A stretch of DNA of 64,000 nucleotides, taken from Zarea fungicola. Its lineage: Eukaryota; Ascomycota; Sordariomycetes; Hypocreales; Cordycipitaceae. Positions 46,001 to 56,285 of this stretch are shown here, piece after piece. The position numbers and the translations under genes are program-made. The stretch's first letter is position 1. Every line of letters begins with the position of its first letter. The notes under the pieces are model-generated. The model did not search any database. It saw nothing but the letters and a program-made list of their open reading frames with translations, and was not told where the DNA came from. Location: the NCBI GenBank assembly GCA_900169235.1, contig FWCC01000221.1:1-64000 (forward strand), in the 5' to 3' direction.

Positions 46001-48056
46001 TACCCTATAGCAGCTTACCTCAGACAAACAGGCGGCTTTTCAGTCCACCCCAGGGTTTCCCGTCTCTGTTTTCGGAGATTATTTGCTCTATATGATATAG
46101 ATCTGTAGGGGTGGGGAGTAAGAGGCTGCTTGTTTACTTTAGTACTGTTGGCAAGTGTGTTCGCCTATAAGTCCTCTCTTGGAAGTTCTAAGTATCTTAC
46201 GGGCTTCCGTACCAATAGTCTACCAGCCGGTATGTCACAATAACGCCGGATGATTTCCTGCACAACACGCCACCCGACCATCAGAAATTACCTCATATAG
46301 CCACATGCATAATAATGCTATTGTATTGTTGACAGTATTTTGCTGCATTCTGCGTTGTATTACCTGCCCATGCCCTACTACGAACAAAAGTGGGACTGTA
46401 CGAAAGAGAATAATAGCATATGAAGCCGCGCCACGATTGGGCACTGGACATTTTCACGCAATTTGAGACAACACCACTCATCACGCGAGGTCTATCTACC
46501 ACTTTCTCATGAGGCCCGCACTAGTTGCCTCTCCTGGATAGACAATAAAACCACAATGCAATCACAATGTCAGAGTCTTGCTTATGACCTCATCTCGCTT
46601 TTCGTGATACTATCACTCCTTTCACCTCTCTTTGTTGTGACGACCCACTCGATTCGCCACAAGGCTAGTGCTGGGAAGGGCGACTTTGCCCAGTACCAGG
46701 GTCCCTGTCGTGGCACCAATCTCAACAGCAGGAAGCCCAAGCCCGAGAATGCTGCCGTTGCCGTAAACAGGCTGTCTAAGATGCTCGAGGAATTATTGGC
46801 CTTGACGCACTCCGTACTTTTTAAGGAACCAACGGCTGGAGCTATCGCGGTCCTTGAAGTTGACAATGGCATTGAGTTGGTGATTATATCACCTGGTATG
46901 AGCCACACCAACCAACGGCGACCAAGAATGCAGGGGTCGACACAATGAAGAGCCATATCGGACTGCTGGCAAGAATTATTTATACCATAAGCGCCATGAC
47001 GACATGATGGAAGTACTTTAGATCACAGGCTGTAGGGGCTGCCAATATCCCCACCCCCCAGACTGAATTGATTGCTCAAGAGAGAGTGCCGCATGCACTC
47101 GACCCAAGCAAAATCCATAGGAACAAGGCCAGCCTTGCCTTCATCAAGCAAAGGCAAGTCATTGTACCAGAGAAATACCCTGTACTTTACTTTAAAGTAT
47201 TGAGACTGTGTACGCCACACGGGCCGCAACAGCCTGCAATCGGGGGTGCGATTACCACTAAGTTATTGGTCACTGGAACGAAAACCGCATTTCAAATTCG
47301 TTTAAGTGTGGGTAAGGCGGTGCTGGTACTGAGCACGGGCTCTGAGGTCAAGTCTGGGTGGCGCTGTAGCCATTCAGACGCGAAACGGGTTATATTTATA
47401 ATGGCAAACCAACGAGAAGTCTTTTTGCCATGATGAATGGACTCGCAAGTTAAATTCTCATTCTTGCTGAGGGGTCTACTCCGTTAACATATATCACAGC
47501 CATGATTGCCCATGAACGAGTGTGAGATCGCATGAATTCGTCCGCATTGATTTAAACCCTGCCATTTTAATTGAACCCCAGTGTTCTCCATTACACTACG
47601 CAAGCAAGAGGTTTCGTCTTTTTCTTCTTATAGCCAAGTCTAAATATGTTGCTGTTACGGATACTGTACGCTAGCTAGCCGGGATACATACACAGTCAGC
47701 TTTCCTACAGATTTGCGTTCTAATACTCATCGTATGCGCACGGCTGCGCACGCATTTTGTATGGTGGTTACGAAAATACGATGCTCGACAGAATCTCGAC
47801 CGTGAATCTCTCCTGAGTTGCGCCGAGGCATATATGCTGCCCATTCTCCCGTCGGCACAAATTCATGCACTCTGCGACAACAAAATAAACATAGAACAAG
47901 CATGAAAAAAGAAGAGAGTTAAGCAGCAGCCGAGTTAATTACTACTCTAGCGGATTTTTCTTCCCTCAAAAGAAGGAAGCCACACACCTCTGGCGGGACT
48001 TATACCGGCGTCGAACCGCATTTCGACTACGAAATGACAAAAGCAAAAAGGTTAAA
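43021..48056. other. Gene-poor region of about 5 kb
   Basis: No protein gene can be supported. Frames up to 161 residues (46463-46948, plus) lack motifs, overlap antisense frames and do not join to neighbours by splicing. G-rich stretches occur near 43672-43690, 43867-43873 and 44401-44409, and a T run at 44969-44983. A GGAGTACGGAGTACT motif at about 44667-44681 resembles one in the RanGAP/cytochrome c1 promoter. I found no transposase, reverse transcriptase or terminal repeat. It could carry non-coding transcripts or fragments of decayed elements. Confidence 0.45.
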
Positions 48057-48149
48057 CGACAACGGCAGGATTTGAACCTACGCGGGCGAACCCATGCGAT
48101 CTCTTGAATATTTCTAGTCGCACCCCTTAGGCCACTCGGGCACGTTGTC
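48057..48149 (-). tRNA. tRNA-Ser(AGA), with an 11-nt intron
   Basis: Minus-strand class II tRNA of 93 nt. The acceptor stem GACAACG pairs with CGTTGTC, with discriminator G. The anticodon stem is TGCGA/TCGCA and the loop begins CTAGAA, so the anticodon is AGA. An 11-nt intron (ATATTCAAGAG) sits at the usual place, one base 3' of the anticodon. The long variable arm GGG-TTCG-CCC is the serine hallmark. The T arm is GTAGG-TTCAAAT-CCTGC. Mature length would be 82 nt. A second copy on the opposite strand is at 56193-56285, and a 21-nt fragment is at 48508-48528. Confidence 0.93.
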
Positions 48150-49004
48150 TGTCGCAGTTGAGAGCATCGGCATTATTTTAAATTATACGCTCAGTAAATG
48201 AAGAATCAGTCATTGCAGTTAGTTGATATTTGTCAATTGCTCGTGTTATTGACGCTATTGTTATTGCTGGCATTGTTGCTGTTACTAACCGATTACATTA
48301 CACAGAAGTCATATGTCTTTCAGCCGTGTGACATTAGTTATGGCGAAACTGATAAGCTGGGAATGAGTCCTGGTTGTGTTAACTGGGTTGATCTCGTTCA
48401 ACTTCCGTCAGGTACAATTCAAGCCCCTTCGTTGCGTGTTGCGTGTTACGTAGAGAGTATTCTGGACTATTAACTAAGTAGGTATTTTATTCCCTAAGCA
48501 TACTCATGGCCACTCGGCCACGTTGTCTTGTTGTTTTGATGGAAATTGAATGTGTTATTCTAGTTTAAAGTGTTCAGCGGTGTCGAGAACTTGTCGTGAA
48601 TGCTGGTTTTGATGCTGCGCTCTGTAGGTGGTCCGTAGTAGAAAATAGAGTGGGCCTGATGGGTCTGTCGTTGCGACTGACGTGTCTCATTTTCGGCAGT
48701 AAAGTCACTTATCAAAAATAATCTCTACGAGTATGAAGTGAAATATAAAGCAATCCTGTAAAATCGGTCGCCTCGAGGCTATGAGATTATCATGATATGT
48801 GCTGGGGTGGGTGGTTGGGTGGTCCACAGTTCTGACTAGTTTATTTTATGACCGAATGCAGTATAACGTACTGGTACGGCCCGATTTAATGTCCCAATTG
48901 TGTAATTTTGCATTTAGACTAGTGGCAAGTGTCGGATCAGCCACTTTTGCAGACTTTATGATTGCACTGCGTACCGGCTGCTAATTTGCAATACAAATGA
49001 CAAG
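48150..49004. other. Short gene-poor stretch before Rba50
   Basis: Contains a tRNA fragment (48508-48528, listed separately) and one frame at 48198-48473 that encodes a Leu-rich low-complexity N terminus followed by unremarkable text; I do not accept it as a gene. The right end is the promoter of the Rba50 gene. Confidence 0.45.
48508..48528 (-). repeat. Fragment of tRNA-Ser 5' end
   Basis: These 21 nt match 48130-48150 (the 5' end of the intact tRNA-Ser gene plus one flanking base) at 20 of 21 positions, in the same orientation. The D-arm half is present but the anticodon and 3' half are absent, so it is not a functional tRNA. It lies about 360 nt from the intact gene. Confidence 0.7.
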
Positions 49005-50228
49005 ATGGATCCAACGCTGTTGATTGGGGATATTGTCGAGAGAGACATTTCCGAAATCAAGCGACCGAGTTTCCCGAGCGCACCTCCTACGACAACTGGC
49101 TTTCCACAGCATAGACAGCGGTGGAAGAGCTCAGCTTTCAAGCAGCAACGAGCAAAAGCTGTTGCCGCAGACGCCGATGCCGAGGCTTCGCCTTCCAATG
49201 GTCAGACGCGGGACTTGGAGATCGCACCTCTAAGTAACCGAAAAGAGTTTGAAGATGCCGAGAAGCAGCGAATAGGCCAAGAAAACCGACAGCGACTGGA
49301 TGCCATGACACCACAAGGGATTGAGCAAGCGCAACAGGATCTTATGAGGGGTCTTAATCCTGCTCTTGTTCAGCGACTTCTGCAGCGCGCACAGATTGAT
49401 GAACCGATAGGCCTATCCCCATTTGATCCGCCCCCTGCCGAGGAATCAACAAAACAACATACAGAGACCGACATCAAATCAGAAACTCTCGGACCTAAGA
49501 GCAAGGCTGCTGTCGCAGGGAAGAGCGTGTCTTTCAAGGACGCGGCAGAAGACTTCGATGAAGACAGAGAGCCGGCACAGATACCAGCCGATTTGATGGC
49601 TGCTACGGATCTTCGCAACGAGACGACACACTTCCCAGCTGCTCCTCAAGTAGCCGATCTTGACGAGTCCGACCCCGACTTTCTTGCGAACCTACACAAA
49701 AAATACTTCCCCGACTTGCCTGCAGACCCGAGCAAGCTAGCATGGATGGCTCCTATCCCTACAGAAGACAGCATCGCCGACAAAGAGTCTACATATTACC
49801 CCCATCCTGAGATTCCCGTCTCCGCGCTTCGTTTCGACTTTCGTGGGCGCTTTCTGTCGCCGCGGGTTAGTCGGTCAATACCGTCAACCAAGGGACTTCA
49901 CCACCACGGCGAAGCACCGGAAGCCGCAGGTTATACTGTGGCCGAACTGGCCAGACTGGCCAGGAGCGCAGTACCTGCGCAACGATGCATGTCCTTTCAA
50001 ACTCTAGGCCGTGTCCTCTTTCGCCTGGGCAACGGCGAGTGGGGTAGAACCATCAATGACCCCATCGCCATGGGTGTTTGGAAAGCTGTCAAGGATGGTA
50101 GGGTCTTGGACACTTTAAACGAAGCAGCAATTGTGGAAGGAGGGCATAGAGGCAGCAAAGCTTACGCAATGGAGGCCCTGTGGTTGTTCGAGAAGGGCGG
50201 TTGGAGAGAGAAGATGCAAGGCCGGTGA
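49005..50228 (+). CDS. RBA50: RPAP1/Rba50-type RNA polymerase II assembly factor
   Basis: Single exon of 407 residues, close to the yeast Rba50 length and much shorter than animal RPAP1. The N-terminal RPAP1 domain includes PLSNRKEFEDAEKQRIGQEN and RLDAMTPQGIEQAQQDLMRG, then LNPALVQRLLQRA. The C-terminal RPAP1 domain is about residues 260-380: PHPEIPVSALRFDFRGRFLS, YTVAELARLARSAVPAQRCM and LGRVLFRLGNGEWG. The middle is acidic and has LDESDPDFLANLHKKYFPDL. The protein works in the cytoplasm in putting RNA polymerase II together before nuclear import. The start MDPTLLIGDIVERD matches the usual N terminus. It is followed on the same strand by eIF2A. Confidence 0.93.
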   Translation: MDPTLLIGDIVERDISEIKRPSFPSAPPTTTGFPQHRQRWKSSAFKQQRAKAVAADADAEASPSNGQTRDLEIAPLSNRKEFEDAEKQRIGQENRQRLDAMTPQGIEQAQQDLMRGLNPALVQRLLQRAQIDEPIGLSPFDPPPAEESTKQHTETDIKSETLGPKSKAAVAGKSVSFKDAAEDFDEDREPAQIPADLMAATDLRNETTHFPAAPQVADLDESDPDFLANLHKKYFPDLPADPSKLAWMAPIPTEDSIADKESTYYPHPEIPVSALRFDFRGRFLSPRVSRSIPSTKGLHHHGEAPEAAGYTVAELARLARSAVPAQRCMSFQTLGRVLFRLGNGEWGRTINDPIAMGVWKAVKDGRVLDTLNEAAIVEGGHRGSKAYAMEALWLFEKGGWREKMQGR

Positions 50229-51268
50229 TCATTACATGGAGACGGGAACAGCAAATGAATTATGAATGGGCGGCATTACGTAGTAGAAAGGGCACGGAGA
50301 ATGACGCCTACATACACGAATGAATAATGTTAAATGGCTTATTTTACTTGGACGGTGGTTACTGTACATGATTTCATTCATTGTCTGAACTTCCCTTTCA
50401 ACCTATTAATAGCTTAACAAAGTGGCTCGTGAATAGCGTCGATTGTGTCAGCGATGGCGATTGGCTGCACACTTAAATTAGCGGCCGCTTTCCATGGCAA
50501 TTTTCGTACAAGGGACTGGACGCCAAAGCAAAGCACTTTGTACATGCTGAACTGGCCCTTGGAGCCCCTGTGCTACCCAGTAAATGATAATGCTCCAAGC
50601 ACAGCGCCCTCGCAAATGTACTACCGGTCTGGCTCTTGCTGTGGCAGCAGCAAGGTGGGGCTCCCGAAGCTGCCTGGCCAGTCTTAATGGAGGGGAACCA
50701 AAAAAAAACATTTGCCCACAGGTTTTTTTAATACTAACGACGACTCGACTGGTCTTGCTGCCCCCATTCCCTTTTTTCCCTTCTTCACCCCACAGCATCA
50801 CGGCATCGCCGCCGATTGACAATTTCTCCCTACGCTGCTTGGGTGCTTGCCAATTTCCCCTGCCCTCCTCTTCATTCTCCCCGGCTTCTGCATTTGTTCA
50901 TTTGCGCCTACTCGAGCAACGCTTGCTTATACTTATACGGTCAGGGACTGCCTTTGTTGCCTCTCTGTTCCCCACCGCCAAATCGTTGCCCAACGACGAC
51001 CCGTGCCGAGATTTGGCATTGTCCTCTTCTCCTATCCCGTCCTCAACGCACCTTTTCGAATCTTATAAGCGACGGTTACGAAATAACCTCGATCTATATA
51101 TATCTTGCTGTGTGCTCTTCGGAATTGACTCTCACCGTCCTTCCGCATCGGCACGTTCCCGTTTAGCAACAAAACTACTACAGCATCACGCGCCAGAACA
51201 TCTGCATCCTGCCACGCAATTCCGTCTTGCTGCAATCACTCTTTCAGACCCTGTGACTTTGACTAGCC
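50229..51268. other. Intergenic region and long leader of eIF2A
   Basis: The right 500 nt or so are strongly pyrimidine-rich and form a long 5' leader. The open frame at 50584-51324 crosses into the eIF2A start in another frame and encodes low-complexity Ser/Pro/Leu text, so I do not accept it. A 5'-leader intron is possible but cannot be fixed from sequence. Confidence 0.45.
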
Positions 51269-53351
51269 ATGGCGTCTCCATTGCAGTTCGCCTACCGGAC
51301 CCTAAAGCACATTGGTGTCTTTGACGCCGAACCAGCATACGAGCCCCTTCCTGGCTTCACCAAGCCGGAAGGTAACCTTCGCTGCTGCGCATATTCACCA
51401 TGTGGCCGTTACTTTGGATGGGCCTCCCCAGAGGCCACCAACGTCATTGATGCCTCTACCGGTGCCAGCATTCTTACCCTTCCCATTCTCAACGTCTACG
51501 AGCTTGGCTTCTCACCCCAGGGCACTTTTCTGATCACATGGGAGCGTCCTGCCAAGGACGAAAACGGCGATGCCACCAAGAACTTGAAGGTCTGGCGTAC
51601 AGTCGAGGATGGTGTAGCCGCCGCTGATAAGCAACCGATTGGTCGTTTTGTTCAGAAGCAGCCAGGCGGCTGGAACATCCAGTACACCGCTGATGAGAAG
51701 TACTGCGCGCGCCTAGTCACCAACGAGGTGCAGTTTTACGAGACGCACGATCTTGTCACTGTCTGGAACAAGCTCCGTGTCGAGGGAGTCGCTAACTTCG
51801 CCCTTGCTCCCGGAAGCAAGAATCATGCCGTCGCTGTGTTTGTCCCTGAGCGCAAGGTAAGCTCTGCCTACCGACTTGGATGTCATTCGTGCTATGCTAA
51901 CAAAGATACAGGGCCAACCCGCCTCCGTTCGCGTTTTCAACGTTCCGCAGTTCACCGCACCGATATCTCAAAAAACTTTTTTCAAGGGTGACAAAGTTCA
52001 GTTGAAGTGGAACAAGCGCGGCTCCAGCATCCTTGTGCTGGCGCAAACCGATGTCGATCGCTCGGGAAAGAGCTACTACGGTGAGACGACTCTCTATCTT
52101 CTCAGCACCAACGGCTCCTTCGATGCTCGTGTAGCGCTGGATAAGGAGGGACCAATTCACGATGTTTCGTGGTCTCCCAACTCCCGCGAGTTTGGTGTTG
52201 TCTATGGATACATGCCGGCCAAGGCTACCATTTTTAACGACCGAGCCGTCGCCACTCACTCATTCGCTCTCAGTCCTCGTAATACGATTATCTTTTCTCC
52301 TACAGGCCGTTTCGTTCTTCTGGCAGGCTTTGGAAACCTCGCTGGTCAGATTGACGTTTATGATCTTGAAAAGGACTACCGAAAGGTGTGCACGATTGAG
52401 AGCGGCAACCCAAGCGTGTGTGAGTGGAGTCCTGATAGCCGATACATCATGACTGCCACCACATCCCCTCGACTTCGTGTCGACAACGGCGTCAAGCTCT
52501 GGCATGTGGCCGGCACTCTGATGTATAATGAAGATATGGTTGAACTATACAACGTTGTCTGGAGACCACAGGAGGCCGCTGCCGCCTCAGGCGACCCGCT
52601 CGCAACCATTCCATCACCTCACACCTCAGCTGCCACCTACCTCGGTACAGTCAAGACCCCGAGCAAACCTGCCGGGGCTTACCGCCCCCCTGGTGCGAGG
52701 GGTCTTGCCACTCCTTTACACTTCAAGCGCGAGGACGAGGGAGGTGCCGCTCATGTCGTCAGCAATGGTACTCAGAATGTTGGCCCTAACGGCTTCGGTC
52801 GCACTCGCCGTGCAGTCCCTGGCGCTGAGCTTGCCGACTCTGCTACCGCTCCAGCGCGCTCTGTTCCCGGCGCCGAGCCAGTCGACAATGATGCTGCCAA
52901 AAAGAACAAGAAGAAGAGAAGCAAGAAGAACGCCAATCAAGGCGAGGGCAAGCTTGAGGCCGAGCCTAATGGTGGAGCTAGCCTCGCCCCGCCGCAGCAA
53001 GGGCATGATGGCCGCGCCGTCGAGAGACGCGGTGGTCCCGGCGGTAACAACGATCGCAACTACCGTAGCCGTTCCAGAAACAATGGTGGGCGCAGCCGCA
53101 GCAACACCCACCAGGGTCAACGCAACGGCGGCAATGCAGCTCAACAAGCCCCAGCCCAGGGCGCTGACAACGCAGCAGACTCGAACCCTCAGGCCAAGAA
53201 GATTCGCAGTCTGCAGAAGAAGGTCCGAGCCATTGAGGACCTTGAAATGCGCCTGGCAGGTGGAGAGAAGCTTGAGGATACACAACTGAAGAAGATCCAT
53301 ACCAAGGCCGCTGTGATTAAGGAGCTTCAGGGCCTCGGCGCTGAGGCTTAG
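51269..53351 (+). CDS. Eukaryotic translation initiation factor 2A (eIF2A)
   Basis: Two exons, 51269-51856 and 51912-53351, give 675 residues. The beta-propeller of about 430 residues has repeating WD-like blades, including LRCCAYSPCGRYFGWASPEA, GPIHDVSWSPNSREFGVVYG and VCEWSPDSRYIMTATTSPRL. It ends with the family signature GVKLWHVAGTLMYNEDMVEL then YNVVWRPQ. AGAYRPPGARG follows, a conserved peptide in the linker. Then comes a Lys/Asn/Gly-rich disordered segment and a C-terminal coiled coil (AKKIRSLQKKVRAIEDLEMR). eIF2A can deliver initiator tRNA on some mRNAs independently of GTP; it is non-essential in yeast. The intron is 55 nt, GT-AG. The start is an ATG in good context, GCCATGGCG. Confidence 0.95.
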
Positions 53352-54095
53352 ACCAGACAAGTCTTCCCAAAGGACATAAGCTGCCACATTCTATTCCATT
53401 TTGCAACCTATTGTATCTTGGTAATTGTATGTGGTTGTGATGGAAGTCAGTCTTGGATACAAAAGGGGAGAGAGGAAATGCTGAAAGCTGTAACGATTAT
53501 ACAAGGTGGGAAGGATCACCGATCATGGTACAAGAAAAATAAGAAGCTGGACGGCAACTCGTTTTAAATCAAGAAGGCGAAACGGTAGCATAGATTCGCT
53601 GGAAGCGCGAGTGTAGGTAGCCGGGTTTTATAAAGTGAATAATTACCTATGTTCATCTAAGCCTTGCGCCTGGATGTGGACCGAAGCGTCATTGGCAATC
53701 CTCTCCGTCGACATCAAGTCTCTTTGAAGTCCCATGATTACCAGCAATTTAATATGGAGTTCCGGTTCCCGTCAAAATAAAATAAACATTAGCTGAAGTC
53801 CTAACAGAATGCACATCACAAATTTTTCGCCCGACAAAAAGTGGGTAAATTCCCGGATCCCGATCGCCGCATGGAGGCGACCGAGGCCGTCTCGGTCAGG
53901 TTCAGGCCGGCCGGTGATCATGCGCCGACTCTTGGGCATCAGCGTTCTTATAAAAGAGAAGTTATCGAGGGAAATTCCTTGAATTGTATGTTCTCATCAT
54001 GCGATCACTTCAGATTCTTTAAAAAGGCTTTTTTACTATAAAAGAAAAACCGCAAAGAAACTAACCAAATACTATTTACAAGTGCACAGCTCGAG
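53352..54095. promoter_or_regulatory. Intergenic region and promoter of the MCT-like transporter
   Basis: 3' flank of eIF2A, then a GC-rich island (about 53855-53930) in an AT-rich setting. The island contains CCG-TCT-CGG at 53887-53895 and CGG/CCG triplets to about 53913, which could be Zn2Cys6 sites. A TATA-like TTATAAAAG lies at 53948-53956, about 140 nt before the start. Confidence 0.4.
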
Positions 54096-55475
54096 ATGAG
54101 TGTCACCAAGACTGACCTCGAGGCTTCTTCTGGTGAAGATAGCCGAAGCGCAGATGTGGTGGTCCCTTTGACTGCAGACAAAAATGAGGTTCTCGGACAA
54201 ACAGACGATGACTTTCCCGATGGTGGCCTAAAGGCGTGGAGTGTGGTCGCGGGTGGTGCATCAATCTTCTTTTGCTGTCTGGGGTTCGGCAGCTCATTTG
54301 GCACCTTCCAGGCGTACAACTTAGATCACCAGCTAAAAGACCAGTCTCCAGATAGCATTGCCTGGATCGGATCCGTTTCGGCATTTCTGCCTTTTGCGTC
54401 GGGGGTGATTGGCGGGCCTATGTTTGATCGTTATGGCGCTTGGGTACGTCCGTCGCCTTGACTACAGCGTCTTCCCATTCTCTGTTGCGGTAGAGATTTA
54501 CTAAGTTTTTCCTAGCTTGTCCGCCCCGGTACACTTCTATACCTCCTTTCCATGATGATGCTCAGCCTGTGCAAAACATACTGGCAGATCATGCTAGTGC
54601 AGGGCGTTCTCATGGGCATCTCCATGGCCTTTCTCCAGTTCCCAGCCTTTGCCGCCGCCGGCCAGTACTTTAAGAAAAAGCGCGCCTCTGCTCTCGGCAT
54701 CATGGTAGCTGGCTCATCCATTGGTGGCATCGTCATGCCCATGCTCCTCTCCAAGATGCTTAACAGCTCCAGCCTCAGCTTCGGCTGGTCCGTCCGCGTC
54801 GTTGGGTTTTTTATCATGCCCTTTTTGCTTTTTGCCTGCGTCGCCGTCAGGCCACGCCTGCCGCCACGTAAGAACAGGTTCTGGATCACCGACGTGTACC
54901 GCAACACCTCCTTTATGCTATTCTGCACCTCTTTCTTTTTCGTCCTTATTGGCATGTTCACACCAATCTTCTTCCTGCCCACGTACGCCGTCCGGCGCGG
55001 CATGGGCGCCACCCTGGCCGGCTACCTGCCCGCCATCCTCAACGCGGCGTCCACATTCGGTCGTGTTATCCCGGGTGTGCTGGCCGATAAGTTCGGCCCC
55101 ATTAACATTTTTTTCGTGGGCGGCATCGCGACGGGTATCGTCATATTTTGTTTTGACAGACTGGAAACCAACGCCGCCCTCATTGGATATTCAGTTGTCT
55201 TTGGGTTCGTCTCGGGCACGCTAATCTCCGGTGCATCAGCGGCAATTGCGGTTTTTGTCAAAGATGTTCGCGATATTGGCACGTATATGGGCATGGGCAT
55301 GGCTTTTAGCTCGTTTGGCATTCTAATAGGGCCGCCTGTTAGTGGCGTATTTGTCAAGACGTATGGGGGCTTTTTCGAACTGGCCATGTTTAGCGGTTCA
55401 ATGTGCCTGTTCGGTGGAATTCTTGCCATTGCCACGAAGAGCTTGACGCCGCAAGGTCTCTTTGGCCGAACCTGA
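54096..55475 (+). CDS. MFS transporter, monocarboxylate-transporter-like (MCT/MCH family)
   Basis: Two exons, 54096-54443 and 54516-55475, give 435 residues. After an acidic N terminus, the hallmark FPDGGLKAWSVVAGG leads into the first membrane helix; this D-G-G-x-x-A-W phrase is typical of fungal MCT-like carriers. GFGSSFGTFQAY and WIGSVSAFLPFASGVIGGPM follow. After the intron come LQFPAFAAAGQYFKKKRASA and LGIMVAGSSIGGIVMPMLLS, the helix 4-5 region of the family. About 11-12 helices are predicted by eye, and the C terminus is short. Most fungal members lack a known substrate; monocarboxylates, riboflavin or secondary metabolites are possible. The intron is 72 nt, GT-AG. Neighbours give no clue to the substrate. 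Confidence 0.9.
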
Positions 55476-56192
55476 GGCCAAGAGTCTGACTTGGGGCCAC
55501 AGATCCAGATAACAATAATTACCGCTGTATTATACTTGGATCTGGTTAAACTCGACTTTTTTCTACTATTAACAGAATATGTTAGCTGTTTGCTTTCTGT
55601 AAACATAGGGTTCATGTATCTTGAAAAGGGCTATTTGATGCAGTTGTTACTATTTTGACCGTTGACCATTCTTTTCGGGTTTGCAATGGAGCCGCCTCTC
55701 ATCCCTAAGTATATAAATTGGTGCGGATTTATTGCTTTTGCATTATGAGCAGGTTTAAACCGTCAAGCAGCCAGCAGCGTTCAGTCGCACGACCAGAAGG
55801 GCGTCAAACCGTTAAAACCTCTCTGCCACGCTGGCCTTCCAGATTCTTCAATGCATATATTTCTAATTTAGAAAGGGTTGCTGTTGTGGTGAAACTCGGC
55901 AAGTAGATACCTGCGCACCTGGAATGGTTTCAAAAATGAAACTCGGCTGCTATTTTTGAGGCAGATGCATTTCCGGAGTTACACTTCATTGATCCTGTCG
56001 CATTTCTTATACTTCAAATCGCCCATTTCGGGGCCAGATTCGAAAAGGCGCCATTCTTATCCAGTTTGCCACACCGGCTGGCCACCTCAACCCAGTTTGT
56101 TCCACTAAAGATAAAAAGAAATCTTGAAAGTAATGGCGCTTAACTAGTATAAGCTCAAATAAATCTGCCGAGATCCAATGATAAACCAATAA
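55476..56192. other. Intergenic region between the transporter and the second tRNA-Ser
   Basis: 3' flank of the transporter and AT-rich spacer. The small frame at 55718-55906 has no motif. I see no gene. Confidence 0.45.
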
Positions 56193-56285
56193 GACAACGT
56201 GCCCGAGTGGCCTAAGGGGTGTGACTAGAATTATTCAAGAGATCACATGGGTTCGCCCGCGTAGGTTCAAATCCTGCCGTTGTCG
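56193..56285 (+). tRNA. tRNA-Ser(AGA), second copy, with an 11-nt intron
   Basis: Same 93-nt layout as the copy at 48057-48149 but on the plus strand. The acceptor stem, D arm, variable arm, T arm and discriminator G are identical. The anticodon stem is TGTGA/TCACA instead of TGCGA/TCGCA, a compensatory change that keeps the base pair. The other differences are inside the 11-nt intron (TTATTCAAGAG). The anticodon is AGA. Preserved pairing argues that both genes are functional. Confidence 0.93.

Noticed and set aside
46463..46948. 161-codon frame in the gene-poor region
   Set aside because: It starts without good context, has no motif, and an antisense frame of similar length exists over it.
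48001..48050. Possible second tRNA T-arm next to the tRNA-Ser
   Set aside because: A GCGGTTCGACGCC phrase on the minus strand resembles a T loop, but no matching acceptor stem or anticodon arm is present.
48198..48473. Leu-rich 91-codon frame between the tRNA-Ser and its fragment
   Set aside because: The hydrophobic start comes from a TTG/CTG repeat-like stretch, and the rest shows no domain. It could be revisited if the interval proves to be an insertion.
50584..51324. 246-codon frame upstream of eIF2A
   Set aside because: It is a pyrimidine-rich leader read as Ser/Pro/Leu text, and it overlaps the eIF2A start in another frame.
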